Shown: piece after piece, positions 30,065 to 41,292 of the stretch
Numbering within the stretch: position 1 is the first letter of the stretch
How the letters are laid out: every line of letters begins with the position of its first letter
Source of the DNA: Manis javanica
Lineage: Eukaryota > Chordata > Mammalia > Pholidota > Manidae
Assembly (NCBI RefSeq): GCF_040802235.1
Contig: NC_133166.1
Coordinates: forward strand, 112,296,991-112,360,990
Length of the DNA: 64,000 bases
Reading direction: 5' to 3'
Notes under the pieces: model-generated
Seen by the model: only the letters and a program-made list of their open reading frames with translations
Told to the model about the DNA's origin: nothing
The model's database searches: none
Program-made: the position numbers and the translations under genes

Positions 30065-32340
30065 AGCTGGTGAAGCCAGGTGGCCCTAGCTTTCTTTGTA
30101 GGGAGACTCTAAGTTTAGCTGCAATTCCTTTAATAGTTACTGTTTTATTTGCTGCCCTGCATTTATTTGTCCGTATTGCCCAATATCTTACACTAAATAC
30201 TTAACTCATTAATTTTCATTGTTTCTCATTTTCAAATAGAGACTTAACCACAGTTCAGTTTACTACTCTTTCACCCTAAAGACTACTGAAAGTGTGTACT
30301 GCCCTTAGTACAGCAATTTCATTTCATTTAGTATAGTGATTTCTTTCTCAAAATATGTTAAATAAATAAAAATAAAAAGTGATTGATTGTCATTATGGTT
30401 TCAAAAAAAGATGCTTTTTTTCACTCAATGCAGCAGTGCTTAGTCAGAGACAAATATGTTACCCAGTCTGAATTGTGTGCCACATCTGGATAAGCCAAGC
30501 AAGAGGGGAGAAAAGGAGCATTTTCTACAGCTCTTCAGTCCATCTAGTACATACATGTCTAAAACTGCCTCATGCTTAGCTCCCATTTTTCCCCTCAGCT
30601 GACTTTCTGTGCTATAATTTTATTGTCACATGTCCTGTGAGTGCAAGGTAACTGACAAATTGGTTGGCTGAAAAATGGGTAAAGAAAAAGGTGCAGAAAA
30701 AAGGTAAGGAGTAAAGTGAACCTTTATTATATTATATTTTATGCACAAACTGTCATCATTTCTGATTGTTCCCATTGCTCACTGCAACGAAGTTTCTTTC
30801 ATTAAAGCAGTTTTGGTGCTTTGGGCTGAAATGGGACACACCATAACTTTTCCCGTTAAAGTTAATGCAAATGCTATTTTGTCTCCTTGGGTTTCACTAG
30901 AGGCAGGATTTTCAGGAAAATGTCGAGTCAGGGTGGGGTCTGTATGCTTGCATTCAAACCACACTTTGTTCCAGTATGTCAGCGAAATCATTCTCCTCAT
31001 TTTGATCCATTGTGTTTTCATTGTCTTTGATTGAACCATCTGAAATTGCTGTTTTGAGAGTAAGCACATACAAAAAAATAGCAATTTCACACATTCAGCC
31101 CCAGGATATATTAGTAACATTATTAGTTTCAGTTAAACATAATTTCCACATCACACTGCATTTTTATCAACCATAGTATGTGTATAATGATATGATTTTT
31201 CTTTTAGAAGTTAAAAAGTTGTTTTTTTTAATTATCAGGTGACCACTGATAATTCACAGCGTTCAGCAGTCCTCCCGACCCTTGGTGACCACTGGTCACT
31301 TCTCAGTGTCTGTGAGCTCAGGGACATTTTTAATATCCCAACATGTGGGTGCTGAATGTTTCCCTTGCTGTTGCAGCAGTCACACTGCGGGTAGTGAAGA
31401 ACCCCTGTATGACTCGTCTTTCACGGCCGATCCTTTGTTAATGTGTGAGACATCCTTGAAAATGTTTGTTATTCCGTGTTGGTGTGCGGGAGGATCTTTA
31501 CATGACGTGGAGGGAAAATCTGCTGTTTGTGGTGTAAAATCTTCAGCGGACTTGCTGGCTTTGCTGTGCTTGGGGAGAGTGATGGATTGTAGGCCCAGGG
31601 GCTGCTCTCTGAAACCTTATGCCGTGGCCTCAGGCTGCCCCTGGCCCCTGGCTGGGCTCCCAGGGGGCTCCTTCCTGAGAGCTCCCCCAGTCCCCGGGGT
31701 AAGATGCTGGCCGGAGGCTGCCCTGAAGGCCTCTCCCAGCTTTTCTGGGACAGGTTCCTTTCCTCCCCTCACTCAGGCCCAGCTGCACCCCAGCCCCAGG
31801 CTTCCCCAGGCTTCACGATGCCTCCCAAGTGCCCCCACCCTGGGGATGCTCCCCCAGGACAGTCCCTGCCCCGGTCCTGTCCTGGTGTCTGACCCCTGGA
31901 AGACCTGCACTAGCAGAGTCCCACCGAGAGAGCAGGTCACAAAGGGGTGCCTGCCTCCTGTGTGGAGGCGGAAGGGCACATCTGAGCCCAGCCCGAGGAC
32001 CCAATGTGATGGTCACAGAGCCCGGGAGGCCTGGACTGTGGGCGTCAGGGCCCAGGGAATGCTGAGGCCCTGAGGGCTGGGGCGGGGATGTGTGGAGGGC
32101 TGCTGCCCCAGGCTGCCCCCGCCCACCTGATCTCTGAGCTCACAGAAGATGGGCGTGACACTCACCCTCCCCAGGACTCACCCTCATCCCTTCACCTGGC
32201 TGCCAGGTGATGGGGGCTCAGTCCCTGCCCGTGTCATCCAGGTGGGGATGCACGGGCCTGATGAGTCAGAGAGACAGAGATCACAGGGAGAAGCCGGCCC
32301 GACCCGGCAGGGGCCACGGGCGCCCTCTAGGGACAGGGCT
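30065..32340. other. Unassigned, partly AT-rich non-coding region
   Basis: From 30,065 to about 31,260 the sequence is AT-rich but does not show L1 landmarks I recognise. It contains an octamer ATGCAAAT at 30,865-30,872. From about 31,280 it turns GC-richer, with an open frame on + (31,282-32,073) that matches no family I know and has no splice or promoter context. Nothing is called as a gene. Confidence 0.4.
32315..32335. promoter_or_regulatory. Weak CTCF-like motif
   Basis: GGGCGCCCTCTAGGGAC resembles the CTCF core in the form GCGCCCTCTxGxGG. It is one of two candidate sites in the window and the weaker one. Confidence 0.3.
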
Positions 32341-32344
32341 TTGT

Positions 32345-35300
32345 TTCCTCTAAGGGAAAATTAGGGTGTAATTTACATTCAATAAACCTCACAGTGAGTT
32401 TTGACAAATACATGTTCATACGACCTCCACTGAAATCAAGACGCAGAACGGTTCTGCCATCACGAGAGACTCCCTCACATCTTGTGCAGCCAGCCCCGCC
32501 GCAGCCCCAGGCCCTGGCAACTGCCCACCTTTTTTCTGTTCCTGAACATTGCTCTTTGAAGGCCGCATAAATGGCATTGCACCCCTGAGTCCTTTCCCAC
32601 CTCTTTTCACTTGTGACGGCACATTGAGGCTCATGCACGTCATCACATTGTTGCACCATCGCGGTCCCTACCTGGATTGCTGAGTAGGGTGACGGCAGTT
32701 CATTTCAGGTAGAGGACAGGCCGGGCTGTCTCTGGCTTCTGGTGGCTACAGACAAACATTTGCACTGGTGTGAATGTGGATCTGTATTTCACGTGAATGG
32801 ACGCTGTGAGCAGGCCTGCAGCATCCGATGGCAGCATGCTGACATTTATAGGCACCTGCCAAGCCCCCGTCCCAGGGCAGCGCCGATCTGCATACCACCA
32901 GTGGGTTGAGGGCACCTGGGCTCCATGCCCGTCAGCACTTGGAATGGTCTGTTCTTAAACTGAGCCATTCTCAGAAGCATGTAGTTGCCCCACTGCGTGT
33001 TAGTGTTCACTCCCCTCAAAGTATTTTCTCCTTACCTGTGGCTTGCATTTTTATTCTCCTAACAGTGCCTTTCTGAATACAAAATTCCTTAATTCTGATG
33101 AAGCCCAGTTTATCAGATTTGTTCTTTTATTGATAGCACATCTCAGACACTCTTACCTAACCCACAGTCACACAGACTTTCCTCCTGTATTTACACTTAG
33201 ATCTGTGATTCACTGGGAAGTAATTTTTATATATGGTGTGAGGAATGATCAGACTTCACCATCTGCATGTGGATGAGCCTTGAAACCAGGCGATGATCCT
33301 CTTTTGTCCTAAGTTGTGTGGTATTCCAGGCATTTTAATTCCCACGCACATTTTAGAGTAAGTCGGAAACATTCCTTCTCCAGTTGTGCGGAACTGCATG
33401 TGCAGAATCAATATCACCTCTTCTTTCCATGTTTGCTAGAATCCATCCATGAAACTATCTGGGGCCTGGGTGTTCTTTGTGGGAAAAATTTTAAGCCAAA
33501 ACTTCGCTTCTTTAATAGGTAAAGGTTATCCTGGTTTTCTCTTTCTTCTCACGTGAGCTTGGAAGCTGGTGTCTTCCATAGATGTTGTCCATTTTATTTC
33601 ATTTATCAAATAAAAGGCTATGAAGTTGTTCTCTGGAGTCTCATATGTGTACAATCTGTGATATTGGCTATTTGTGCCTTCTCTTGATTTCTTTTTTCTT
33701 TTTTTTTGATATTACAAATAATACTTTAATCTCTGCTCAGTTAAGAAAAAAATCAAGCAAAGAGATAAAACTCAATATAATGTACTTCCATTCTTGAAAT
33801 GTTATTTGGCCTAAGGCGTGTTTACATATATTTCGTGTTAAGAGATATTTTTTTTGCAAACAATTTGTTCAATTTTGAGTCTGACCATCTATTTCCTTCT
33901 TTTTAGAATACAATCTGCTAACACTCAACTCAGATATTTTTTTATTAAGGTATCATTGATAGACACTCTTATGAAGGTTTTGCATGAAAAACAATGTGGC
34001 TACTACATTCACCCATATCATCGAGTCGCCCCACCCCATTGCCGTCGCTGCCCATCAGGGTGGTGAGATACCGTGATTCCCTTGGTCTCTTGCTCAGTCC
34101 GGCTGAGAGTTCATCAGTTCTCAGACATCTTCTGGTCTCATCAGTCTCCTCTATCGCTTGTCTGTTTTCTGTCTCATTGATACTCACCCTGATCTTCTAA
34201 ATTTACCTTATTTTGCTTCTCTTAAGTCTCATCTACTCTTATTTCTCCAGTTACTTGAGGGGGAAACTGAGGTCATTTCTTCCTTGGAAGTGGCCCAGGA
34301 CCATTTCCAGAGACTACATGGTTGTTTGTATTCTTTAAAGGGGTTTTCTTCAGTTTCACAGGGGAGCAAATCCATGAAGAGCCCATATGTCTCGCTGAAA
34401 GTCCGGCTTTATTGAGATTTGAAGGTAAGATAATCACAAGACCCCTCCAGGGGCCAAACGTTCCATAAAGAAAATGCACAGAAAAAAAAGGGAAAATAGA
34501 TACGTTTCCTGTGGCCAATCGCTACCCACTGGCAGGCTGGCTGCTCTCCCGTGGGCAGGTCCACTGAGGCACTACCACCTGACCCGTGCATTCAAATAGG
34601 ATGCGTCCTACTGGCATTATTGCCCGCATCTCACACACACGCGTTCTCAGCCCTCAAGGTCCTGCAGATGTCTCCCTGTGTTCTGTGCTAAGTGCCTTAT
34701 GGTTTTATATTTACACTGAGGTCTATGGTTGGTTTCGAGTTCATTTTGCACCAAGTGTGGGGTTAGGTCAGGGGCCGTTTTTAACACGGCTGTTTAGCTA
34801 TTCCAGCAGCTTTGCTGAAAAAGACCATCCCTTCTCCACTTGGCCGCCGTTAGGCCGCAGTGGGGCACCAGCGGTGTGTCTTTGTATCCAGCCGTGTCTA
34901 CACCCAGCTCTTTGCCATCAATCCACTGCCCTCCCTGTCAGGATCGCACTGCCTACACTGCTGCACAGTGAATCTTAGAGGCAGGTGCTATCATGGCCCT
35001 GGCTTTCTTTATTTTTGCCAAAATTGTTTTGGCTCATCTCATATTTTTTGCCTTTCCACATAAATTTCACAAACAGACCAAGTGAAATTTCTGTATATCT
35101 ACAAAGACTCCTGCTAAGATTTTTGCTGGAATCCCATTAAATTTGCATGCCAGGGTTGGGAGAGTTGACACCTTTACTGTGTTGTGTCCTTAAAGGCGGG
35201 AACACTCGCCTGTGCTCCCCCCGCTGAGGCAACTCTTCACTGGTGGTGTGCGGTTTCTCTTGTACAGATTCTGTATGTTTTGTTAGATTCATAGCTAAAT

Positions 35301-35380
35301 ATTTGATTTCTTGGAGCTATTTTTTAAAAATTGACTTTCTTTCTTCATTTCCAAATAGACTATGTTTTTTGGAGCAGTTC
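32345..35380 (-). mobile_element. L1 fragments, antisense, with a younger insertion
   Basis: Order and orientation fit a decayed LINE-1 tail read in antisense: GTAATTTACATTCAATAAAC, TGAGTTTTGACAAATACATG, then TGGCTTGCATTTTTATTCTC, CTGATGAAGCCCAGTTTATC and later TCCCATTAAATTTGCATGCC, AGATTCATAGCTAAATATTT GATTTC. Around 33,690-34,075 a separate T-rich element (TTTTATTAAGGTATCATTGA TAGACACTC) interrupts it and looks younger. Confidence 0.65.
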
Positions 35381-35384
35381 CTGG

Positions 35385-37650
35385 CCCAGGGCACAGTTGG
35401 GTGGGAAGTACAGAGGGTTCCTGGATGCCCTCCCCACAACCCGCGGCCCCACCTGCGACAGCCCTGCCCGCGGGCACGTGTTACCGCCGGGAACCTGCAC
35501 TGATTCGTCCTCACCCAGAGCCCGCATTTGCTCTCGGTTCACCCTTCCTCTTCTACTTACTTTTTGTCTGAAAAGACGTGCAGGGAGTAACTTTCTCCTA
35601 CACACTGGCCCTCGAGGCCTGGGCTTGACGTCCAGGTTGCCTGCCTTTAACATGGGCTTTCAGTTGTTCAATGTCATCTATTACCCACTGGCAGGCCCAG
35701 CAGCCTGCTCCCGACAGAAGGACGCCAACTCACACGCTCCATAGCTGGGGGCACCCAGATCCCAGCGCGGGACCCGGGGCCTGTGCGGCTCGCCTAGGTT
35801 CAATGCCAGAGCCGTCCAAGGGCAGGCATCTCCCCCGGGGCTGGTTAGCTGAGACCTGCAGAACTCCGGCCTCTGTTGCCCTAAGAGAGCATCTCGCTGA
35901 AGGGGCTCAGGAGGCCCTGGAGCCACAGCTGCACTGGGCGAGTCTGTGGGTGGCGTCCCTGCAGCCATTAGCTGACGTCCTCCAGAGCGACAGGACAGGA
36001 CGTGTAGAAAGACGCTGCTGTAAGGCATCGGCTCGTGCACTGTGGAGGCCTGGAGAGCTCAAGTCCGACGGGGGAGGCCTGCACTGGCGCCTCAGAGCAG
36101 GGCAGCCGTTTGAGTCTGAGGGTCTCTGGGGCCAAACCAGAAGCCAAAGGCCATCTGGGCAGAGCACCTGCCCTCGGGGGAGCCGGCCTTCTCCTCCTGT
36201 TCTACTCAGGCCTTCGCTGGCTGGGGAACAGCCATCACCGTGCCGCAAGTCCCCCAACTTACATGCTCATCTCATCCGAAATGCCCTCACAGAAGTATCC
36301 AGAACAACGTCAGACCAGCAGTCTGGGTGCCACAGCCCCACCAAGTTGACGCGTACATTGACCACCGCAGTCAGGAACTTGGTGAGCCACGTCCTTGCTC
36401 CACAGTGGACTGAACATGCTTTCCCTGAACACTGACTTTAAATCCATGGCCCCCACACAGACTCATTCAGCTGTTAGACGTGGTGTGCAGAACTTCCCAG
36501 CGGGGCCAAGACTTGGTCCCCAAGGCTCCCTGAGACATCTGGGGCCTACCCAAGGACACCCCCTCTCCTGAGGCCTATCACCCCACATGACTCTTCACTG
36601 TGAAGTGGGATGTAAGTGCTTTTTTGGTAAACTCTTCCACACCCTCCCTGGTGATAAAGCCCATCTGCCCTCTCCTTCCCTTTTTGCCCTGGCTGCTAGG
36701 GAGTTCACAGCAAAAGGTGGGCTCAGGCGGTGGGTTCCCTGGATCTGGCCCCCATGTTGTCGTGTCTCTTCCACCTTCTTTCCTTTTGGGTGCCTCCGCT
36801 CCAGCTGAACTCTGCTGAGAGAACAGTGTGCGCGAGCCAGCTGGCACCCAGGCGGGCAGGGCAGATGTCCTTGGGGACAAGGTGATGTCGGTTTATGTCT
36901 GGACTTCCTGGCTCTGTGCCTTGGGGAAAATTCCTTTACCTCCGGTCCCCTGTGTTTTAATTATACATTTGGGCTAGAGTATGCACAACATTTAACTCAG
37001 GACCTGGCACATGATTCTCAATAAAAGTAAACTATCATTATCTTTTAATAATAGTGTTGTCATGTTAAGGCCACTACCAAATTAGGTCTGAATGGAGTGG
37101 GCACCACTGGCCAGCAGGCAGCACTCCTGGCTGAGGGCAGCTAAGCAGAGGGTGTGAGGCCTTTCCCGTGCCCAAGGCTGGCCCCAAGGTGTGGAGCTGT
37201 GACAGCCTGGGGGTCAGGGGCTGAGGGCAGAGGCTCTCACAGAGAGGCCCCCTCCCCCATGCCCCTGCCTCTCCTTTGCCCTCCAGGCATCCTGCATAAA
37301 TCGAGGCCTTCCATCCTGGCTGGCCCTCCTGTCACACCAGACGGATGGGTCGCAGTGCTGCCCATGCCACCTGTGCCCAGAACCTGCCCCAGATGTATGC
37401 CTGCTCTGTGCCTGGGCTTGGGGGCTGTGAGACGCGGAAACAGGAGCAGCCTCGCGGCCACTGGAGGGCTGGACTGGCAGCCCTACACAGAACACGAGCC
37501 CTCGGCAAGAGTTCTAGGTCTCCCCACTGCGGGGTCCCCACGGCGGAGCCAAGAGCTGAGACACAACAGACTCACAACGTGTCCGAAGAATTTGGAAGAG
37601 CTGCATCCACTGGCCGAGATCTCAGGACAGAATCACAGTGAGAGCAGGCC
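35385..37650. other. Gene-free flank of KRTAP5 (3' side)
   Basis: Mixed composition with no supported gene. It contains one MIR (36,890-37,050). Open frames, for example 35,671-36,435 on +, have no recognisable family. Confidence 0.5.
36890..37050 (+). mobile_element. MIR SINE, sense, 3' half
   Basis: CTGGCTCTGTGCCTTGGGGA, then TTCCTTTACCTCCGGTC and the tail CAGGACCTGGCACATGATTC TCAATAAAAG follow the MIR consensus order (CCTTGGGCAAGTTACTT... to ...GCCTGGCACATAGTAAGCGC). Confidence 0.65.
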
Positions 37651-37666
37651 AGCTGGTACAGAGCAC

Positions 37667-37672
37667 TTTATT
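37667..37672 (-). terminator. Poly(A) signal of the KRTAP5-type gene
   Basis: TTTATT on + is AATAAA on the minus strand, in the context CTTTAAATAAAGTGCTC. It lies about 350 bp past the stop codon of the KRTAP5 frame, a normal distance for this single-exon family. Confidence 0.8.
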
Positions 37673-38018
37673 TAAAGGGATCGAAGGTCCAAGTGGACCT
37701 TGAGTCTCAGAGGTTGCTTCTCCCCCCAGTTCCGATCTCTGTTCCAAGGCTCAGATGGGGTGTGGAGGGAAAGCCAGGGTGGGTGGGAACCAGGGGACAG
37801 GGAGGGTCCTGTCCACGGCCAGGACCGGCAAAGGGCTTATGGAGGAGATTTCAGGGGGCAGGTGGGTGGTGGGGAAGAGCTGGAAAGGGGAGCACAGGAC
37901 AGGCCAAGGACTGTGATGGGGACACCGTTCTTCAGGATGCGGGTCTGCAGGACAGCCCAGAACTGAGATGGTAGCTTCCTGGGGAGACTGGACTCACCTG
38001 AGGTCTGAGGTCTGCATC

Positions 38019-38579
38019 TCAGATCTTGCACTGGCAGCAAATGGGGACACAGCAGCCAGACTGGGAGCAGCAGGGTTTGCAGCAGCAGGGCTGGGAGCAG
38101 TTGGATTGGGAGCAGATGGGGACACAGCAGCCAGACTGGGAGCAAATGGGGACACAGCAGCCGAACTGGGAGCAAATGGGGACACAGCAACCAGACTGGG
38201 AGCAAATGGGGACACAGCAGCTGGACTGGGAGCAGCAGGGTTTGCAGCAGCCAGGCTGGGAGAAGCCACAGGACCCACAGTTCCCCTTGCAGCCCCCACA
38301 GGACCCACAGCCCCCCTTGCAGCCCCCACAGGACCCACAGCCTCCCTTGCAGCCCCCACAGGACCCACAGCCCCCCTTGCAGCCCCCACAGGACCCACAG
38401 CCCCCCTTGCAACTCCCAGAGGACACACAGCCCCCCTTGCAGCCCCCGCAGGACCCACAGCCCCCTTTGCCACAGCCGGAGCAGGAACAGGCTGGCACAC
38501 AGCAGCACACCGGCTTGCAGCAACAGATGGGCACACAGCAGCCGGAGCCACAGCCTCTGGAGCAGCCACAGCAGCCCAT
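38019..38579 (-). CDS. Keratin-associated protein 5 family member (ultrahigh sulphur)
   Basis: Structural protein of hair cuticle/cortex matrix that cross-links keratin filaments by disulphides. A single-exon frame of 186 aa, with Met at 38,577-38,579 and stop at 38,019-38,021. It starts [21 protein letters not shown] count 61 Cys in 186 residues (33%), the rest mostly Gly, Ser, Lys. Residues 41-110 are six decapeptides of the [10 protein letters not shown] type; the second is a variant ([10 protein letters not shown]) with one Cys lost. Residues 121-160 are four [10 protein letters not shown]-type units. The end is [12 protein letters not shown]. This architecture is diagnostic for KRTAP5, and synteny next to IFITM10 agrees. 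Which KRTAP5 paralogue it is cannot be told because the family evolves by duplication and conversion. A TATA box and poly(A) signal flank it. No frameshift. Confidence 0.95.
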   Translation of the reverse strand: MGCCGCSRGCGSGCCVPICCCKPVCCCVPACSCSGCGKGGCGSCGGCKGGCVSSGSCKGGCGSCGGCKGGCGSCGGCKGGCGSCGGCKGGCGSCGGCKGNCGSCGFSQPGCCKPCCSQSSCCVPICSQSGCCVPICSQFGCCVPICSQSGCCVPICSQSNCSQPCCCKPCCSQSGCCVPICCQCKI

Positions 38580-38580
38580 G
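38022..38580. repeat. Coding minisatellite of the KRTAP5 gene (30-bp units)
   Basis: Two blocks of 30-bp tandem units: the Gly-Lys-Cys decapeptides (about 38,250-38,460) and the [10 protein letters not shown] units (about 38,100-38,220). Because 30 is a multiple of 3, other frames on both strands also remain open across the repeat (for example 37,837-38,523 on - and 37,968-38,606 on +). Confidence 0.85.
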
Positions 38581-38664
38581 GTTCTGGTGGGTTGAGGGTG
38601 GAGTAGGTCAGAGGAGCAGGGGGAGGGGGAGGAGTTCAGGTGTGGCTCCTCCTGGGCCCGGGGC

Positions 38665-38672
38665 CTTTTATC
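38665..38672 (-). promoter_or_regulatory. TATA box of the KRTAP5-type gene
   Basis: On the minus strand the sequence reads CAGGGATAAAAGGCCCC, about 90 bp upstream of the start codon. Start of transcription is expected about 30 bp downstream (near 38,640), leaving a short 5' UTR, as is usual for KRTAP genes. Confidence 0.75.
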
Positions 38673-38974
38673 CCTGCAGGGCCAGGGGTGATGCTAGGCA
38701 CATGGTCACTTCCTGGCTCCTGTTTGTGCTATTTCCCCAAGGAAATTGTGTTTATTAAATCTTAAAATAACCTGAGTGATGTTATAATTTTGTACTTTTT
38801 CTTTAGTTCATATTTTCCCTCACACGTTTCCTGAACAATAACACAGCCCTTGATTTGTGTCACTGAGGCAGCAGGGAGCATGTCCTGGCTCTGAGGCCCT
38901 GTCCACCTGTTCTGTGAGGGTTCCTGTGGCTGCCAGAACACACGACCACAAATGCAAACATCTGGACGCATCTC

Positions 38975-40750
38975 CCATGTGAGAGAAACAAAAGCAAAAT
39001 GAACAAGCGGGACGACATCAAACTAGACAACTTCTGCACAGCAAAGGACACCATCAGTAGCACAAAAAGGTTGTAACATCTTCCTGTGTGGACGGATGGT
39101 AACCTCACTCGTCGGGGTGAGGATTTAATAATGTGGGTAACTTTTGAACCACTGTGTTGTATATTTGAAGCCAATATAAGATTGTAGATCAACTATACTT
39201 CAAGTAAAAAAAAGGCAACCTACAGTATGGGACAATATATCCAATAAAGGGCTAACATCCAAAGTACATAAAGAATTCATAGAGCTCAACACCAAAACAA
39301 CAAATAATCAAATTTAAAAAATGGGCAGAGGACCTGGACAGACACTTCTCCAAAGAAGACATACAGATGAACAACAGGCACATGAAAAGATGCTCCACAT
39401 CGCTAGTCATCAGGGAAATGCAAATCAAAACCACAAAGAGATATCACCTCACACCAGTTAGGACGGCCACCATTCAAAAGACAAGAAATAAAAGTGTTGG
39501 CAAGGATGTGGAGAAAAGGGAACCCTCCTACACTGTTGGTGGGAAGGCAAACTGGTGCAGCCACTGTGGAAAGCAGTATGAGGTTCCTCAAAAAACTAAA
39601 AACAGTAATCCCATACGACCCACCAATTCCACTTCTGGGAATTTATCTGAAGAAAACAAAATCCCTGATTCAAAAAGACATAAGCACCCCTATGTTTACT
39701 GACACATTATTTACATCAGCCAAGACATGGAAGCGACCTAAGTGTCCATCAGTAGGTAAATGGAAAAAGAAGAGGTGGACGTATACAGAATGGAATATTA
39801 GTCAGCCACAAGAAGAAAGAAATCCTGCCATATGCAGCAACATGGATGGATGCAGACGGTATTGTGCTCGGTGAAATAAGCCAGGTGGAGAAAGACAAAT
39901 ACCATATGATTTCACCTACGGAAAATGAAAAACAAAACAAATGAACACATAAACAAATAGAAATAGACTCATAAGCATGGAGAACAAACTGGTGGTTGCC
40001 AGAGGGGACGTGAGGAGGGGTGGGGGCAGGGAGATGGGAGACATAGGGGAAGGGGATGAAGAGTTACAAACTTCCAAATAAGAAATGAATTAGGGGGATG
40101 GAGGTACAGCCTGGGAATATAGTCAATACTATTTAATGACTCTGCATGATGACAGACAGTAATTCCTGCCGAGGAGAGAACTGTCCGATCACTGTGTTGT
40201 ACGTCTGACACCAATACAATATTGTATGCCAACTATATGTCAATGAAAAAAAAGACGGAGATAACAAACGCTGGTGAGGATGCAGAGGAGAGGGTGCCCT
40301 CGTGCCGGTGCAGATGGAAACCGGTGAGCCACGGTGGGAAGCAGGATGGAGGTCCCCCCAAAACTGGGAGCCCCCACGTGACCCAGCAACCCCACGTCTG
40401 GGTCTACGTCTTGAGAGAAAGAAAATCACTGTCCTGAATGGACATCTCCTCCCGCGTCCACAGCTGCCCAGCTCACAACAGCCAAGACACGTAACAACCT
40501 GAGGGCCCACGCGGATGAACTGATTGATAAAATGTGATTCATATAAACAATGGAATGTTATTCAGACTTAAAGAAGAAAGGAATTCTGGCATATATTCCA
40601 ACATGGTGGACCCGAGGGGGACTATGCTCAGTGAAATAAGTCAGAGAAGACAAATGTTGCAGAGTATCAATTCTGTGTGGAATCTGAAAAATAAAGAAAT
40701 CCAACTCATAGGAACAGAGGATAGAAATTGGGGGTTGGGGGAAATGCGGA
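38975..40750 (+). mobile_element. Stacked L1 3' ends, sense
   Basis: Three L1 fragments head to tail. The first ends with GTAGATCAACTATACTTCAAG and an A-run at 39,206-39,213. The second (about 39,215-40,253) is the best preserved: CATCCAAAGTACATAAAGAA, AAAAAATGGGCAGAGGACCT, CAAATCAAAACCACAAAGAG, TGGTGGTTGCCAGAGGGGA, and an A-run at 40,246-40,253. The third (40,254-40,750) is GC-shifted and ends near GGAACAGAGGATAGAAATTG. ORF2 C-terminal remnants carry stops. Confidence 0.85.
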
Positions 40751-40754
40751 GTGG

Positions 40755-41200
40755 TAGGTGAGAGAGAGGAAGGAGGGAAGGGCAGAGGGCGGAGCGAGGG
40801 AGGGAGGGCCGGCCAAGGTGTTGGCACCGCTTTGTCCCCTTCCCTTATTTCGCCTCGAGCAGCCACCCTCTGTTCTTTGGGTGTGTGAGTTTATCTCTGT
40901 GTGTAGGTGCATTTTTAATTCCACAGGTGGGAGTGTGCGAACACCAGCCCGCACTGCTGCTTGCTCAGCACTCTTCTGGGAGGCGATGGGCCCTGCCTCC
41001 CCACCGCCCCAGAGGCACCCGTGCCCCAATCTCCCACCCACCCATCCACCCAGGCACAGCTGCAGGGAGCACCCTGTACACAGCCTGTCAAAGTGGGGTG
41101 CAGGCTGTAGGACGTGTCTAAGGCGGGAGGCGCAGGCCACGAGGTGTTGATGTCCACCCTCTCTCGTAGAACCGCTGCCTGGGTCAAACCCCACGGGGCC
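40755..41200. other. Spacer between L1 block and CpG island
   Basis: Purine-rich at the start (GAGGAAGGAGGGAAGG), then GC-rich with CCCACCCATCCACCC. No gene recognised. Confidence 0.5.
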
Positions 41201-41202
41201 TC

Positions 41203-41292
41203 CCCGGGGTCATGTGACCTTGGGCAATCATGTGACCTCTGGGGCCCAAGTTTCTTTGCCTGTAAACTGAGGTCAGCACGGCTGCTTCCAGG
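41203..41292 (+). mobile_element. MIR fragment, sense
   Basis: Short match to the MIR core: GTGACCTTGGGCAATCATGTG, ACCTCTGGGGCCCAAGTTTC, TTTGCCTGTAAACTGAGG. Confidence 0.6.

Noticed and set aside
31282-32073. 263-codon + frame
   Set aside because: No family, promoter or splice context. A chance open frame in moderately GC-rich sequence is the simpler reading.
37837-38606. Alternative long frames over the KRTAP5 repeat on both strands
   Set aside because: Shadows of 30-bp coding units. The Cys-rich minus frame has the family signature, TATA box and poly(A) signal.
39494-39874. 126-codon + frame with reverse-transcriptase-like tail residues
   Set aside because: Part of a truncated L1 ORF2, not a host gene; annotated as mobile element.
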